Source: Gemmatimonadota bacterium
Lineage (GTDB): Bacteria > Gemmatimonadota > Gemmatimonadetes > Gemmatimonadales > GWC2-71-9
Direction: 5' to 3'
Assembly: GCA_025360265.1 (NCBI GenBank)
Contig: JANYCP010000079.1
Location: 1 to 14,615, forward strand
DNA length: 14,615 nt
Position 1 is the stretch's first letter, and the number at the start of each line of letters is the position of its first letter. Shown here in pieces: positions 1 to 7,120 of the stretch. The position numbers and the translations under genes were made by a program. The notes under the pieces were generated by a model. The model saw nothing but the letters and a program-made list of their open reading frames with translations, did no database searches and was not told the origin of the DNA.

Positions 1-828
1 AACGAAACGTGGTACGGCTGGATGGATGAGGGGTTCAACCAATACATGAACATCCTGTCGGGAGCGGACGCGCGACATCAGGCGCCAAACCTCAACGGTC
101 AGGGACAGTCATACGGACGCACCAGCGGTAGCGAGACCGAAGGCCCGTTGATGTGGGACGCCAACTACGGCGGTCCGGGCTACAGTTTTCAGGCCTATAG
201 CAAGACACCGCTCATGCTCTCCATGCTCGGCGGCATCGTCGGCGATTCAGCGGTGTGGCACGCGCAGAGCGAGTTCGCGAAAGCATGGCGCTTCAAGCAC
301 CCGTCGCCGTGGGACTACATGTTCATCATGGATCACGAGCTGAAGCAGGATCTTTCGTGGTTCTGGAATGCGTGGCTCTTTCAGACCGACGCTGTTGAAG
401 GATCGATCACGGCGGCCAAGACGGTTGGCGCGAAGACAACGGTCACAGTGCACCAGGCCGGCCAGATGCCGTCGCCTGTCGTGCTGCAGGTGCAATTCGC
501 ACCGACCGGCCCCAAGATCATGCCGATGGCAAACAGCAAGATGACCGACAGCGTGACCGCAATGGTGACGTGGCCGGTCGATGTCTGGTTTGGCGGCAAG
601 CGCGACTTCGATGCGACGCTCACATTTGGCACGCGCAAGATCGAGAAGATCACGCTCGATCCCATGCGTCGGTTCCCCGATTGCGCGACGAAGGACAACG
701 TCTGGCCGCGCGATGAGCCCGTCGTAGTCCCAGCCGGGCGCGGAGTAGAGGGCGGCGTGGCCGCTCCCGCGGCGGGACGAGGTGCTGGCGGCGGACGGGG
801 CGGTGCCGCCGGCGGTCGATGCAACTGA
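1..828 (+). CDS. M1-family metallopeptidase, C-terminal part (5' end outside window)
   Basis: The reading frame is open from base 1 and ends at TGA 826-828, so this is the last 275 residues of a larger protein. The visible part opens with NETWYGWMDEGFNQY, which matches the segment of M1 (gluzincin) aminopeptidases carrying the third zinc ligand; that ligand would be Glu10 of the fragment. The HExxH motif must lie upstream of the window. Tyr66, in QAYSKTPLMLSML, sits where M1 enzymes carry the catalytic tyrosine. LSWFWNAWLF further on also suits the C-terminal helical part of the family. The last 40 or so residues are Gly/Ala/Arg-rich (GRGAGGGRGG) and look disordered. M1 enzymes remove N-terminal residues from peptides; the substrate here cannot be told, and export cannot be judged without the N-terminus. 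The gene converges on the minus-strand gene ending at 838, only 9 bases away. Confidence 0.82.
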   Translation, partial: NETWYGWMDEGFNQYMNILSGADARHQAPNLNGQGQSYGRTSGSETEGPLMWDANYGGPGYSFQAYSKTPLMLSMLGGIVGDSAVWHAQSEFAKAWRFKHPSPWDYMFIMDHELKQDLSWFWNAWLFQTDAVEGSITAAKTVGAKTTVTVHQAGQMPSPVVLQVQFAPTGPKIMPMANSKMTDSVTAMVTWPVDVWFGGKRDFDATLTFGTRKIEKITLDPMRRFPDCATKDNVWPRDEPVVVPAGRGVEGGVAAPAAGRGAGGGRGGAAGGRCN

Positions 829-837
829 GCCGGAGGA

Positions 838-1674
838 CTATTCCCCGCGCTTTGGCGTGGGCATTGGCAGCAGGGTGCGGCGCAACATGCCGAGCACGGT
901 ATTGTCGGCATCGATGTGCTCGATTCGGCGCACTGATCGCCCGTCGACCTTGATCCAGAGTCGCGTCCGCTCGAGCCCAGCAGAACCCGGTCCGTTGTCG
1001 CAATCGACAATCCAGACGTCGAATCCTTTCTGATCCCGCCGTTCCTGCAGCTGTTGCTCGCTGTGCACGGTGAACTTCATGTAGCCCCATCCACGCGTTG
1101 CCGTGTCGACGGCAACCGGGATGACACCAGGGTATCCCGCGCTGAGCGGCAACGACGCCACGAGCAGTTCCATGCCAAGCCACGAGAACGGCTCGACATC
1201 GAGCGTCTCACTGGATGAGCTCGGCGTGCCGCGCAACGGTACAAACGTCCGTTCAATCTGCCGATGATTGTACCGGGCGATGTACGTGCCGGCGGGAGTC
1301 CAGCGATAGGTGACCACCGGCTTCATCGTCGTCCGGTCAAGCAGGATCGAATCGCCATACATCTCTTCACCGACCATATAATGACGGACCTGCTGCAACA
1401 GCGGCCGGCCATTGGTGCGCACAATAGCGATGGACAGCTGTCCGGTTGGCGCCCCGGTGCCAGACTCGTTTCGGTCAGAGGTGAGCCACCCCAGATCCGC
1501 CTTGATGCGCCCGCCATCGGGCTGCGGCGGATTGAGTTCATCGGTCGGGAGCGTCATCCCCAGCGGGGCACAGGCGTAGAGAACCCCGGCGAGGCACGCC
1601 AGGGTCCAACGGGAGCGGAACAGGTGCCGTCGTGCTACGATCAATGCCAAGGTCTCCCTGTGATGGGAACTCAT
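838..1674 (-). CDS. Unrecognised secreted protein, probable lipoprotein
   Basis: 278 residues from ATG at 1674. Upstream in-frame ATGs at 1686 and 1755 exist, but 1674 places a positively charged N-region (ARRHLFRSR) in front of a hydrophobic stretch ending LAGVLYAC, a plausible though imperfect lipobox with Cys35. The mature part is rich in short alternating hydrophobic segments typical of beta structure (QLSIAIVRTNGRPLLQQV, GFDVWIVDCD, LWIKVDGRSVRRIE). The pattern of a substrate-like antiparallel sheet ending in a 'what the value means' strand recalls DUF3108/LolA-like periplasmic proteins, but I do not recognise the family with confidence. It is divergent from the DUF1800 gene (118 bases between starts) and convergent with the peptidase gene. 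Function is unknown. The coding call rests on the clean start, the signal and consistent GC-rich codon use. Confidence 0.72.
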   Translation of the reverse strand: MSSHHRETLALIVARRHLFRSRWTLACLAGVLYACAPLGMTLPTDELNPPQPDGGRIKADLGWLTSDRNESGTGAPTGQLSIAIVRTNGRPLLQQVRHYMVGEEMYGDSILLDRTTMKPVVTYRWTPAGTYIARYNHRQIERTFVPLRGTPSSSSETLDVEPFSWLGMELLVASLPLSAGYPGVIPVAVDTATRGWGYMKFTVHSEQQLQERRDQKGFDVWIVDCDNGPGSAGLERTRLWIKVDGRSVRRIEHIDADNTVLGMLRRTLLPMPTPKRGE

Positions 1675-1718
1675 CGTGAGCCCCATCCGACTATCAGGCG
1701 ATCGGTTGATAACGAGGC

Positions 1719-1726
1719 ACAAGAAT
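1719..1726 (-). promoter_or_regulatory. Possible -7/-10 element for the 1674 gene
   Basis: Read on the minus strand this is TATTCTTG, one base from the TAnnTTTG pattern seen as exact copies at 5934 and 5959. It lies about 45 bases before the ATG at 1674, a suitable distance. The rest of the 118-base divergent gap (1675-1792) shows no convincing -35/-10 pair for the plus-strand DUF1800 gene. Weak evidence, offered as a candidate only. Confidence 0.22.
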
Positions 1727-1792
1727 AGCCCCAACTTCGGGTTTTTCGTACCCACGGCCTTAACCCTCAGGCCGAATCCACGTCATCTGGAC

Positions 1793-3469
1793 ATGACCAT
1801 GCGACGACTTATCCCGGTCCTCGGCCTCGGACTCAGCTTGGCAGCATCAGCCCCGGCCCAGGTCCCCATGACAGCGATCGATTCAGCTCGCCACGTACTC
1901 AATCGGCTCGCCTACGGCGCGGCACCCGGGCAAATCGACGCGATCGCCCACGAGGGAGTGCTCAAGTGGGTTGATCGGCAGCTCGGCTTCAACGACGTAC
2001 ACGACCCCGCCCTTTCCGATTTGGAACGTTCGTTCGACGTGTTACAGGTGTCCCGGCTTGAGATGCAGCAGATGCTGCAGAACAACCAGGCGAAGAACCA
2101 GAAAGCCCAGGCGGTCGGCGACTCAACCACCCGCCAGAAACTGCTCGACCAACTTCGCATGGAACAGCAAGGCGATCGGCGCTCGTTGCAAGCGATGATC
2201 GGGCAGCTGCAGACCGTCACCATGGCGCGTGCGGTGGAGTCCGATCACCAACTTGATGAAATTCTGGCGGACTTCTGGACGAATCACTTCAATGTCTTCA
2301 TCAACAAGGGACAGGACCGCGCCTACTTCGCGGATTATCTCGAGAAGACGATTCGCGGCCACGCCCTCGGTCGGTTCGACGACCTGCTGATCGCGACGGC
2401 GAAGAGCCCGGCCATGCTCTTCTATCTGGACAACGCTGAGAGCGTCGCTGACGGATCGGATGTGATCCTTGCCGCGGGACGCGCTGGCCGTGGCGGTCGC
2501 GGCATTTTCCCGAATCCGCGTGCCGGCGTCTTTCCGCCCAATGGTATCGATCCGATGAGCCCCACTGCGCAGCAGCAAGCAAAGGCTCGCGCACCGAAGG
2601 GATTGAACGAGAATTACGCGCGCGAGTTGATGGAGCTGCATACGCTCGGCGTCGATGGCGGCTACACGCAGCAGGACGTCATCGCCGTTGCGCGCATCCT
2701 CACCGGCTGGACGATCGATCGCCGCAATGCGTCGTACACATTTCGCGATCCGGTGCACGACAACCTGCCGAAGATTGTTCTCGGGCAGAAGTTTGACGGC
2801 GCCCACGCGGAAGACGAAGGCATGCGCCTGCTCAAGATGCTGGCGAGCGAACCGGCGACGATGCATCACGTGAGCGCGCAGCTCTGCGCCCGTTTCGTCA
2901 ATGACGTCGCACCCGATGGCTGCATCGATGATGCGGTGCACGCGTGGAAGAAGAGCAACGGCGACATCCGCGAAGTGGTGCGCGCCATCCTGCACTCTCC
3001 CGACTTCTGGGCGGCAGCGAATGTGCAGGGGAAGGTCAAGACGCCGCTGGAGTTTGTCGCCAGTGCGCTGCGCGCTGTTGGTGCCACCCCCGACTCCACG
3101 CCCCGATTGGCGCAGCGGGTGGCCCAGCTCGGCGAACCGCTCTTCCAGCACGCGACACCGGATGGTTACGGCGAACGCCAACAGGACTGGGTGAACAGCG
3201 GCGCGTTGCTGGCCCGAATGAATTTCGCCGTGCAACTCGCCAGCGGTCGGATGCCCGGCGCCACCGTCAATCTCGACAACGTGGTGCCGCTCACTGACGA
3301 TCACGCGGTGCTCGTCGAAGCCATCAACACGGCGGTGCTCGGCGGCCTGATGTCGAGCCAGACTCGACAGACAATCCTGAAGGAGATTGCCGACGTGCCC
3401 GATCCGCGCATGGCCCGCGCGTTGGCGGTGGGGTTCGCCATCGGCGGACCTGAGTTCCAAAGGCAATAG
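1793..3469 (+). CDS. DUF1800 family exported protein
   Basis: 558 residues from ATG 1793 (an in-frame ATG at 1799 is equally good). This start gives a Sec-type signal peptide: MRR, a hydrophobic core, then SAPAQ near residue 23. A longer in-frame start at 1676 was rejected because it adds a non-hydrophobic leader that buries the signal. DUF1800 hallmarks are present: HVLNRLAYGAAPGQ (34-47), FWTNHFNVF (161-169), LNENYARELMELHTLGVDGG (271-290) and ILTGWTI (302-308). Residues 84-142 are Gln-rich and probably coiled coil. Residues 225-250 hold a Gly/Arg-rich insert (GRAGRGGRG). DUF1800 proteins are typically encoded directly before a DUF1501 protein, as here with a 13-base gap, so the two probably act together outside the cytoplasm. 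No biochemical role is established that I can cite. Confidence 0.93.
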   Translation: MTMRRLIPVLGLGLSLAASAPAQVPMTAIDSARHVLNRLAYGAAPGQIDAIAHEGVLKWVDRQLGFNDVHDPALSDLERSFDVLQVSRLEMQQMLQNNQAKNQKAQAVGDSTTRQKLLDQLRMEQQGDRRSLQAMIGQLQTVTMARAVESDHQLDEILADFWTNHFNVFINKGQDRAYFADYLEKTIRGHALGRFDDLLIATAKSPAMLFYLDNAESVADGSDVILAAGRAGRGGRGIFPNPRAGVFPPNGIDPMSPTAQQQAKARAPKGLNENYARELMELHTLGVDGGYTQQDVIAVARILTGWTIDRRNASYTFRDPVHDNLPKIVLGQKFDGAHAEDEGMRLLKMLASEPATMHHVSAQLCARFVNDVAPDGCIDDAVHAWKKSNGDIREVVRAILHSPDFWAAANVQGKVKTPLEFVASALRAVGATPDSTPRLAQRVAQLGEPLFQHATPDGYGERQQDWVNSGALLARMNFAVQLASGRMPGATVNLDNVVPLTDDHAVLVEAINTAVLGGLMSSQTRQTILKEIADVPDPRMARALAVGFAIGGPEFQRQ

Positions 3470-3475
3470 GGAGGG
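3469..3475 (+). promoter_or_regulatory. Strong ribosome binding site for the DUF1501 gene
   Basis: GGGAGGG overlaps the last base of the DUF1800 stop codon and lies 7 bases before ATG 3483. It fixes the start of the downstream gene and excludes the long in-frame extension back to 3387. It is one of only two clear Shine-Dalgarno sequences in the window. Confidence 0.75.
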
Positions 3476-3482
3476 TACCACC

Positions 3483-4730
3483 ATGACAATTAACCGACGC
3501 GCATTCATGAAGGCCGGCGGGCTCGCGCTCGTCTCCCTCGGCGCCGACCCGATATTCCTTGATCGCGCAGCGTACGCCCTGACGTCTGCACGTGGCGCCG
3601 TCGCCGGCAAGAAGACGCTGGTCTGCCTTTTCCAGCGAGGCGCCGTGGACGGCCTCTCGATGATCGTCCCGGTTGGCGATCCGTGGTACTGGCAGGAGCG
3701 GCAACGGATTGCATTGCCGAAGGAGCAACTGATCCCGCTCGACGGCATGTTCGGCCTGCATCCGAGACTCGCGCCGCTCAAGCCGCTCTGGGACCAGCAC
3801 TCGCTCGCGATCGTGCACGCGGTGGGTTCACCCTCAACCACGCGCTCGCACTTCGACGCACAGGATTACATGGAGTCCGGCACGCCGGATGTCAAGAGCA
3901 CGCCGAGCGGCTGGGCCAATCGCTATTGCAATCACCCTGAGGAGCACAGCAGCACACCGTTCCGCGCGGTGGCATTCGGTCCGCAGCTGCCACGCACGCT
4001 GGCCGGGAGTGCTCCCGCATTGGCCATCGATGACCTGCGCACCTTCGGCATGCGCGCCGCGCAAGCAAGCGGCGAACAGAAGCTGACACGCGCCTTCGAG
4101 GAACTGTATCAGGGTGCAGCGACCGGACTCGTCGCATCGTCGTCGGCGGAGAGCTTTGAAGCGATCAAGATGCTGAAGACCGCGAACCCCACGTTGATCG
4201 CGCCGGCGAACGGCGCGAACTACGGCAAGAACAAGCTGGCCACGTCGTTGCAGCAGATCGCCCAGCTGATCAAGTCAGACCTCGGCGTGGAGATCGCCTT
4301 CGTCGATGTCGGCGGCTGGGACACACACGTCAACCAGGGCGCCGACCAGGGTCAGCTCGCCGGACGACTGGATGATCTCGCCGGCGCGCTCGGTGCGTTC
4401 ACCACCGACCTCGGCGAGCGGATGCGCGATGTCGTGGTGATCACGATGAGCGAGTTTGGCCGAACGGTGAAGGAGAACGGAACCAGTGGTACCGACCATG
4501 GACACGGTACTGCCATGATGATCATGGGCGGCAACGTCCAGGGTGGCAAGGTGTACGGCAAGTGGCCGGGCTTGGCGCCAGAACAACGATACGAGGGGCG
4601 CGATCTTGCCGTGACCACCGACTTCCGCTCGGTTTTCAGCGAGGTGCTTCAGGGTCACCTCGGGCCGGCCAATATCTCCCAGATTTTCCCCGGATTCGAC
4701 CGCCCCGCCAAGGTAGGTATGTTCAGCTGA
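3483..4730 (+). CDS. DUF1501 family protein, Tat-exported
   Basis: 415 residues. The N-terminus carries a twin-arginine motif, NRRAFMKAGG (4-13), followed by a hydrophobic stretch (GLALVSLG), so export in folded form through Tat is likely. DUF1501 belongs to the alkaline-phosphatase/sulfatase-like superfamily. Conserved blocks are FQRGAVDGLSMIVP (50-63), RSHFDAQDYME (121-131), FVDVGGWDTHVNQG (273-286), SEFGRTVKENG (323-333) and GTDHGHGTAMMIMGG (336-350). The Asp and His residues in the last three blocks sit where this superfamily binds metal. A hydrolase acting on a phosphate or sulfate ester is possible from the fold, but this is not shown for DUF1501. It follows the DUF1800 gene by 13 bases with its own strong ribosome site, so the two form a translational pair. 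Its last 32 bases form the left half and loop of a 13-base inverted repeat. Confidence 0.94.
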   Translation: MTINRRAFMKAGGLALVSLGADPIFLDRAAYALTSARGAVAGKKTLVCLFQRGAVDGLSMIVPVGDPWYWQERQRIALPKEQLIPLDGMFGLHPRLAPLKPLWDQHSLAIVHAVGSPSTTRSHFDAQDYMESGTPDVKSTPSGWANRYCNHPEEHSSTPFRAVAFGPQLPRTLAGSAPALAIDDLRTFGMRAAQASGEQKLTRAFEELYQGAATGLVASSSAESFEAIKMLKTANPTLIAPANGANYGKNKLATSLQQIAQLIKSDLGVEIAFVDVGGWDTHVNQGADQGQLAGRLDDLAGALGAFTTDLGERMRDVVVITMSEFGRTVKENGTSGTDHGHGTAMMIMGGNVQGGKVYGKWPGLAPEQRYEGRDLAVTTDFRSVFSEVLQGHLGPANISQIFPGFDRPAKVGMFS

Positions 4731-4743
4731 TTGGCGGGGCGGT
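4699..4743 (+). terminator. Perfect 13-base inverted repeat at the end of the DUF1501 gene
   Basis: ACCGCCCCGCCAA (4699-4711) and TTGGCGGGGCGGT (4731-4743) are exact reverse complements separated by 19 bases. The left arm and loop are coding and the loop ends with the stop codon. The GC-rich stem would be very stable in RNA. No T-run follows (ACCTTCC), so it is not a classical intrinsic terminator. It could be a Rho-independent site of a U-poor type, an mRNA 3'-end stabiliser or an attenuator before the lipoprotein genes. Confidence 0.55.
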
Positions 4744-4755
4744 ACCTTCCGTCGC
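4743..4755 (+). promoter_or_regulatory. Possible leaderless promoter (-10 TACCTT)
   Basis: TACCTT (4743-4748) fits TAnnnT and ends 7 bases before ATG 4756, so transcription would begin at or next to the start codon. There is no Shine-Dalgarno sequence in CCGTCGC before this ATG. The first base is shared with the right arm of the inverted repeat. I see no good -35 box. Modest evidence. Confidence 0.3.
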
Positions 4756-5922
4756 ATGCTGAAATGGACATGGCGGCGAGGGCTGCTGCTCCTGAGCGCG
4801 GCCTGCACCCACAGCGATTCGTTCAGCTACCTCCCACCGGTCGTCGGCCCTCTGCCGAGCGGCGCCGACGTACGTCTGACGTTGAATGCCGGCGACGACT
4901 ATTGGCCGTCGTTCACTGAAGACGGCAGCGGTATCCTCTACGCCTACGTCGATCCCTTCGCCCAGCGGCATCGTTGTGTCGGGCTCTTGCGACCTGAAGG
5001 TGGCACCCGCACCTGGGAAATGTGCCACCGCGGCGTGGCGTACGACGATAGCGTCAGCAGCTTTACCGGATTTGCACTCGGCGCCGATGGGCGACTGATC
5101 TATGCCGAAGCGGTGTCGCGATTCATTGCGGGAACGCCGTCTGCGGCGAACGCCGCGCCGCAAGAGATCACGCTGTGGCTCGCAGATTCGGCACATCCGT
5201 TCAAGCGAACTGCGCTGCTCACTTTGCCGGTCAACATCGCTGGCACGGCGGTGTCGTGGTTGAGCCAGTTGCAATGGACAGCACCCAACCGCTTCATCGC
5301 GCTGGGACAATACTTTGCCATCTTTCCTCACTGTGCCAGCGGCGGATCACCTGCGTGCCTCGCAAACGACACCGTGTTCTCAACCGGTGGTGCGCCGGCG
5401 GATGCCGGCGAGGTCGTTGTCGGGACCATTGCCGCAGGAAACGTCGTGCTCACTGTGGTCGACGGCACCCTTGGCGCAACCGGTTACTCACTGGCCGAGG
5501 ATGGTGCGTCAATCGTTTTCACCCAGCGCAATAGCGGTAACCTCTACAAGGTTCCGATCGGCGGTGGCGCGGTGACGAATATCGGCTACGCCCCCTCACC
5601 GCTTCGCCCGGGCTATCAGGTGCTCGGGATCGGGTGCGTGCGCACCATGTGCGTCGCCGCGACCGACTCGGTGGTACTGACAGCGGTCACTACTCCGGTG
5701 TACCCATCGCTGCGCGGCGGCACCCGCGAATTGCGTTTGATGTCGCTGGCGACCGGTGTCGCCAGCCCGCTCCTGACCATCGATGGGGTGATTTCGTCGC
5801 TCGCGGTATCGCCGTTGACTGGTGATGTCGTCTTACAGATTGGTGGCATATGGGGCCATTTGCAAACGTTCCAGGGGAGCGCACCAGGCGACTTGCACCT
5901 CTTCCCGGGAATCGTTAAATGA
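4756..5922 (+). CDS. Putative lipoprotein, beta-propeller-like, six-cysteine (copy 1)
   Basis: 388 residues. The N-terminus is WRRGLLLLSAAC, a short basic then hydrophobic signal ending at Cys17, probably lipidated although Ser at -3 is not ideal. The mature protein has repeated short blocks of the kind seen in TolB/PD40 beta-propellers: DYWPSFTEDGSGILYAY (49-65), ALGADGRLIYAEAV (107-120), LAEDGASIVFTQR (246-258) and VSPLTGDVVLQIGG (351-364). Besides Cys17 it has exactly six cysteines, in pairs 74/90, 193/201 and 294/299. All six recur in the next gene, which suggests three disulfides in the periplasm or at the surface. About half the residues match the next gene by eye, across the full length and including the C-terminus (HLQTF...DLHLFPGIVK). 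The role is unknown. Position before a TonB-dependent receptor suggests ligand binding at the outer membrane. Confidence 0.85.
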   Translation: MLKWTWRRGLLLLSAACTHSDSFSYLPPVVGPLPSGADVRLTLNAGDDYWPSFTEDGSGILYAYVDPFAQRHRCVGLLRPEGGTRTWEMCHRGVAYDDSVSSFTGFALGADGRLIYAEAVSRFIAGTPSAANAAPQEITLWLADSAHPFKRTALLTLPVNIAGTAVSWLSQLQWTAPNRFIALGQYFAIFPHCASGGSPACLANDTVFSTGGAPADAGEVVVGTIAAGNVVLTVVDGTLGATGYSLAEDGASIVFTQRNSGNLYKVPIGGGAVTNIGYAPSPLRPGYQVLGIGCVRTMCVAATDSVVLTAVTTPVYPSLRGGTRELRLMSLATGVASPLLTIDGVISSLAVSPLTGDVVLQIGGIWGHLQTFQGSAPGDLHLFPGIVK

Positions 5923-5966
5923 TCCCAAACGCGTATCTTTGAAATGAGCCGAAACGCGTATCTTTG
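5917..5966 (+). repeat. Two 25-base tandem repeat units between the lipoprotein genes
   Basis: Units 5917-5941 and 5942-5966 abut and agree at 23 of 25 bases; the only changes are T/G at unit position 7 and C/G at position 10. Both contain the 15-base core AAACGCGTATCTTTG. Unit 1 begins with the last codon and stop of the upstream gene (AAATGA), and unit 2 repeats that AAATGA outside the gene. It therefore looks like a local duplication of the end of copy 1 plus a promoter-like segment. Confidence 0.9.
5934..5966 (+). promoter_or_regulatory. Paired TATCTTTG elements, probable promoter of the second lipoprotein gene
   Basis: TATCTTTG occurs at 5934-5941 and 5959-5966. It fits exactly the TAnnTTTG -7 element known from Bacteroidetes, and its first six bases also fit the -10 form TAnnnT. 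The TTTG of the first copy lies 17 bases before the second copy, near the spacing of a -33 TTTG but a little short. From the second copy a transcript would have a leader of roughly 30 bases before ATG 6005. That this phylum's sigma factor uses this motif is inference. Confidence 0.42.
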
Positions 5967-6004
5967 CTAGTCCAGCCTGCGCCCCACACCAGAACGGTGC
6001 CTCG

Positions 6005-7120
6005 ATGAACAGACGCTGCCTCACCGTAGCTGCCGCTGCACTGTCATTGGTTGGCTGCGCGCATACCGACCTCACTGACCCAACCGTTCCGCTGGTGGGA
6101 CCCTCAGGAACCGGCGCCGATATCCGGCTGACCTTCAATGCCAACCAGGACTACTGGCCGACATGGACGGGCGACGGCAAGGGAATCCTCTATGCCTTCG
6201 TCCCGGTCGGGTCGAACCCGGAGCATCGCTGCATCGGCCTTCTGCCGGCGGCAGGTGGCAGCGGCAGCTGGCAGCTGTGTGACGATCGGGCCACCCAGGG
6301 CGACTCGGTCAGCAGCTTTCCGGCCTTTGCACTCGGCAGCGACGGCCAGCTCCTCTACGTCGAAGCGGTCGCGCGACGGGGGCCCAGTTCCAGTTCGCCA
6401 GCGCACGTCACGCTCTTTCTATCCGATACCGCACATCCATTCAATCGCCAGGCGTTGTTGAGCCTGCCAACCACCGTCGCAGGCATGACTGTTGGGTGGC
6501 TTGGCGACATCGTGTGGACCGGAAGCACGACGTTCATCGCACTCGCGCAGGATTTTGGCGCAGCACAACATTGCCGGGCCTGCATCGCCATTGACACACT
6601 CTTCCTTCCCGGGGCCGTCGTGCGTGGCACCGTCTCCGCGACTGGAGCCACCTTGCAGGTTGTCGTCGGGACCGCAGGTGCAACCAGTTACGCGCTCGCT
6701 GAAAGCGGTGCAACGATTGCGTTCACGCTTCGCGATGATCGCCGGTTGTTCAAGGTGCCGGCGGTGGGTGGCACGATTACCACGGTCGCCACGGTCACGC
6801 CAGCCGGCAACGCGCAGTTGCTTGGCGTCTCATGCCGTGGATCGACATGCATCGTGGCGGCCGATCCGGTGACGCTCACGGCGATTGACGGCGGCAGCAC
6901 GCTGGCTTCGATCACCGCCGGTCCATTTGAACTGCGCGGCGTCTCACTGACCACCGGCGCGGTACAGGTGCTTCGTACCGCCACCGGCATCCTTGCCACT
7001 CCGCAGATCTCACCACTCTCTGGCGACGTCGTTGCCCAGGTGGGTGGCGCATTTGGCCATATCCAGACGTTCACCAGTTCCGCGTCGGACCTGCACCTCT
7101 ACCCGGGAATTATTCAATGA
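6005..7120 (+). CDS. Putative lipoprotein, beta-propeller-like, six-cysteine (copy 2)
   Basis: 371 residues. The signal is MNRRCLTVAAAALSLVGC, with a clear lipobox LVGC and lipidated Cys18. It is a paralogue of the preceding gene. Shared blocks include GADIRLTFNANQDYWPTWTG (38-57, where copy 1 has GADVRLTLNAGDDYWPSFTE), GDSVSSFPAFALGSDGQLLY (99-118) and the C-terminal GHIQTF...DLHLYPGIIQ. The cysteine pairs 76/92, 190/193 and 277/282 match those of copy 1, while the loop holding the middle pair is shorter. Repeated D-G blocks suggest a beta-propeller. Its stop overlaps the start of the TonB-dependent receptor gene (ATGA at 7117-7120), so translation of the two is probably coupled. A partner or ligand-binding lipoprotein for that receptor is the simplest inference. 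No family name is certain. Confidence 0.88.
   Translation: MNRRCLTVAAAALSLVGCAHTDLTDPTVPLVGPSGTGADIRLTFNANQDYWPTWTGDGKGILYAFVPVGSNPEHRCIGLLPAAGGSGSWQLCDDRATQGDSVSSFPAFALGSDGQLLYVEAVARRGPSSSSPAHVTLFLSDTAHPFNRQALLSLPTTVAGMTVGWLGDIVWTGSTTFIALAQDFGAAQHCRACIAIDTLFLPGAVVRGTVSATGATLQVVVGTAGATSYALAESGATIAFTLRDDRRLFKVPAVGGTITTVATVTPAGNAQLLGVSCRGSTCIVAADPVTLTAIDGGSTLASITAGPFELRGVSLTTGAVQVLRTATGILATPQISPLSGDVVAQVGGAFGHIQTFTSSASDLHLYPGIIQ

Noticed and set aside
1724..1745. Possible small intrinsic terminator (CCCC...GGG then TTTTT) in the divergent gap
   Set aside because: Only three G-C pairs form, and a terminator just before two divergent starts would serve no gene; the T-run is probably chance.
1676..1792. 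Longer start for the DUF1800 protein
   Set aside because: The extra 39 residues would sit in front of a normal signal peptide and reach almost to the start of the divergent gene, leaving no room for promoters.
2123..3841. 572-codon open frame on the minus strand across the DUF1800/DUF1501 genes
   Set aside because: It lies antisense to two well-supported genes, is rich in Arg, His and Ala as expected of the complement of GC-rich codons, and shows no domain, signal or ribosome site.
5902..5911. TTCCCGGGAA palindrome near the end of lipoprotein copy 1
   Set aside because: It encodes conserved FPG residues of the family C-terminus, and copy 2 has only part of it, so an operator role is not supported.
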